A stretch of 64,000 nt of DNA from Myxococcales bacterium (GTDB lineage: Bacteria; Myxococcota_A; Polyangia; Nannocystales; Nannocystaceae): contig JAAZXR010000012.1 in assembly GCA_014240065.1 (NCBI GenBank), positions 22,166 through 86,165 of the forward strand, written 5' to 3'. The notes beneath the pieces are model-generated. The model was not told where the DNA came from. It searched no databases and saw only the letters and a list, made by a program, of their open reading frames with translations. Of this stretch, positions 63,828 through 64,000 are shown in pieces. A program made the translations under genes and the position numbers. Within the stretch, counting starts at the first letter, position 1. Each line of letters starts with the position of its first letter.

Positions 63828-64000
63828 ATGAAGATGGGACGCGCGCGTTGGGTGTGGTGCCTAGGCTTGCTGTGGATCTTCGCGGCGTCGGTGTCCATCT
63901 CGGGTGTCGCGCGGGGGTCGGACGCCGCGCCCGCGCCGCAACGCCCCGCGGCGCAGGCCCCGGCGAAGGCGGCCCCGGCGAAGGAGGCCCCGGCGAAGGC
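63828..64000 (+). CDS. Start of a secreted Ala/Pro/Lys-rich protein (truncated by window)
   Basis: The frame is open from about 63789 (GTG) and has two near ATG codons at 63828 and 63834; I use 63828. It reads a short basic stretch, then hydrophobic WVWCLGLLWIFAASVSISGVA, a typical signal peptide, and then a low-complexity Ala-Pro-Lys tail. The tail is encoded by tandem ~15-base repeats up to the window end. It will continue beyond the window. Function unknown; repeat tails of this kind often span the wall or act as linkers. Confidence 0.6.
   Translation, partial: MKMGRARWVWCLGLLWIFAASVSISGVARGSDAAPAPQRPAAQAPAKAAPAKEAPAK
63957..64000 (+). repeat. Tandem 15-base repeats encoding Ala-Pro-Lys units
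   Basis: Near-identical units of GCCCCGGCGAAGG plus two bases repeat in frame at least three times to the window edge, coding for a repeating Ala-Pro-Ala-Lys-type motif. They continue beyond the window, so copy number is unknown. Confidence 0.8.

Overview
The window is GC-rich, densely coded chromosomal DNA from a Gram-negative bacterium. It most resembles a Myxococcota/deltaproteobacterial-type genome. The signs are many lipoprotein signal peptides, tandem choice-of-anchor-L-like lipoproteins, REC/DUF4388/roadblock regulators, a 1,417-residue hybrid histidine kinase and many uncharacterised secreted proteins. This placement is inference from gene content; no rRNA or marker phylogeny is available here.

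Layout. 0-8 kb: the hemE 3' end, a thioredoxin-fold lipoprotein, an HExGHxxGxxH metallopeptidase lipoprotein, prmC, a lipoprotein, a TPR membrane protein overlapping an SDR gene, and a di-haem cytochrome c peroxidase. 8-15 kb: a lipoprotein followed by a translationally coupled pair, an HSP90-like GHKL ATPase and a 1,100-residue protein of no recognised family, with a DnaQ-type exonuclease convergent to them. 15-22.6 kb: two tandem choice-of-anchor-L-like lipoproteins, a possible DUF2378 protein, PepD, a 66-residue stand-alone Fis-type DNA-binding protein, and a REC-DUF4388-roadblock protein with a small roadblock partner. 22.8-24.6 kb: tRNA-Phe with its terminator, then a divergent pair of orphan genes. 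One resembles a (D...QxK) nuclease and the other shows a gasdermin-like pattern. This is the best candidate for an undescribed accessory system. 24.9-28.4 kb: folE convergent with mepA-ribD-rdgB. 28.5-34.5 kb: the giant hybrid kinase divergent from an NtrC-like regulator that lacks GAFTGA. 34.6-41 kb: a TetR-controlled fatty-acid operon (acyl-CoA dehydrogenase, MaoC hydratase, FabG, thiolase) whose thiolase carries a frameshift. 41-47 kb: a small RHH-like protein, a DUF2254-like membrane protein, then coaX, a helical protein and a membrane-anchored thioredoxin. 47-53.6 kb: a secreted metallopeptidase, a large membrane protein, a lipoprotein, dnaJ and two paralogous mini-lipoproteins. 53.6-61.4 kb: P5C dehydrogenase, an ABC-F ATPase, an acyl-CoA synthetase, a class I aminotransferase and a lytic transglycosylase. 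61.6-64 kb: rplU-rpmA-terminator-obg and the start of a secreted Pro/Ala/Lys-rich protein.

Most of the window is housekeeping: haem, folate, CoA, fatty acids, peptidoglycan turnover and translation. Start codons were reassigned where a signal peptide, Shine-Dalgarno sequence or ATGA/GTGA overlap argued for it. All family calls come from reading motifs, not from database searches.
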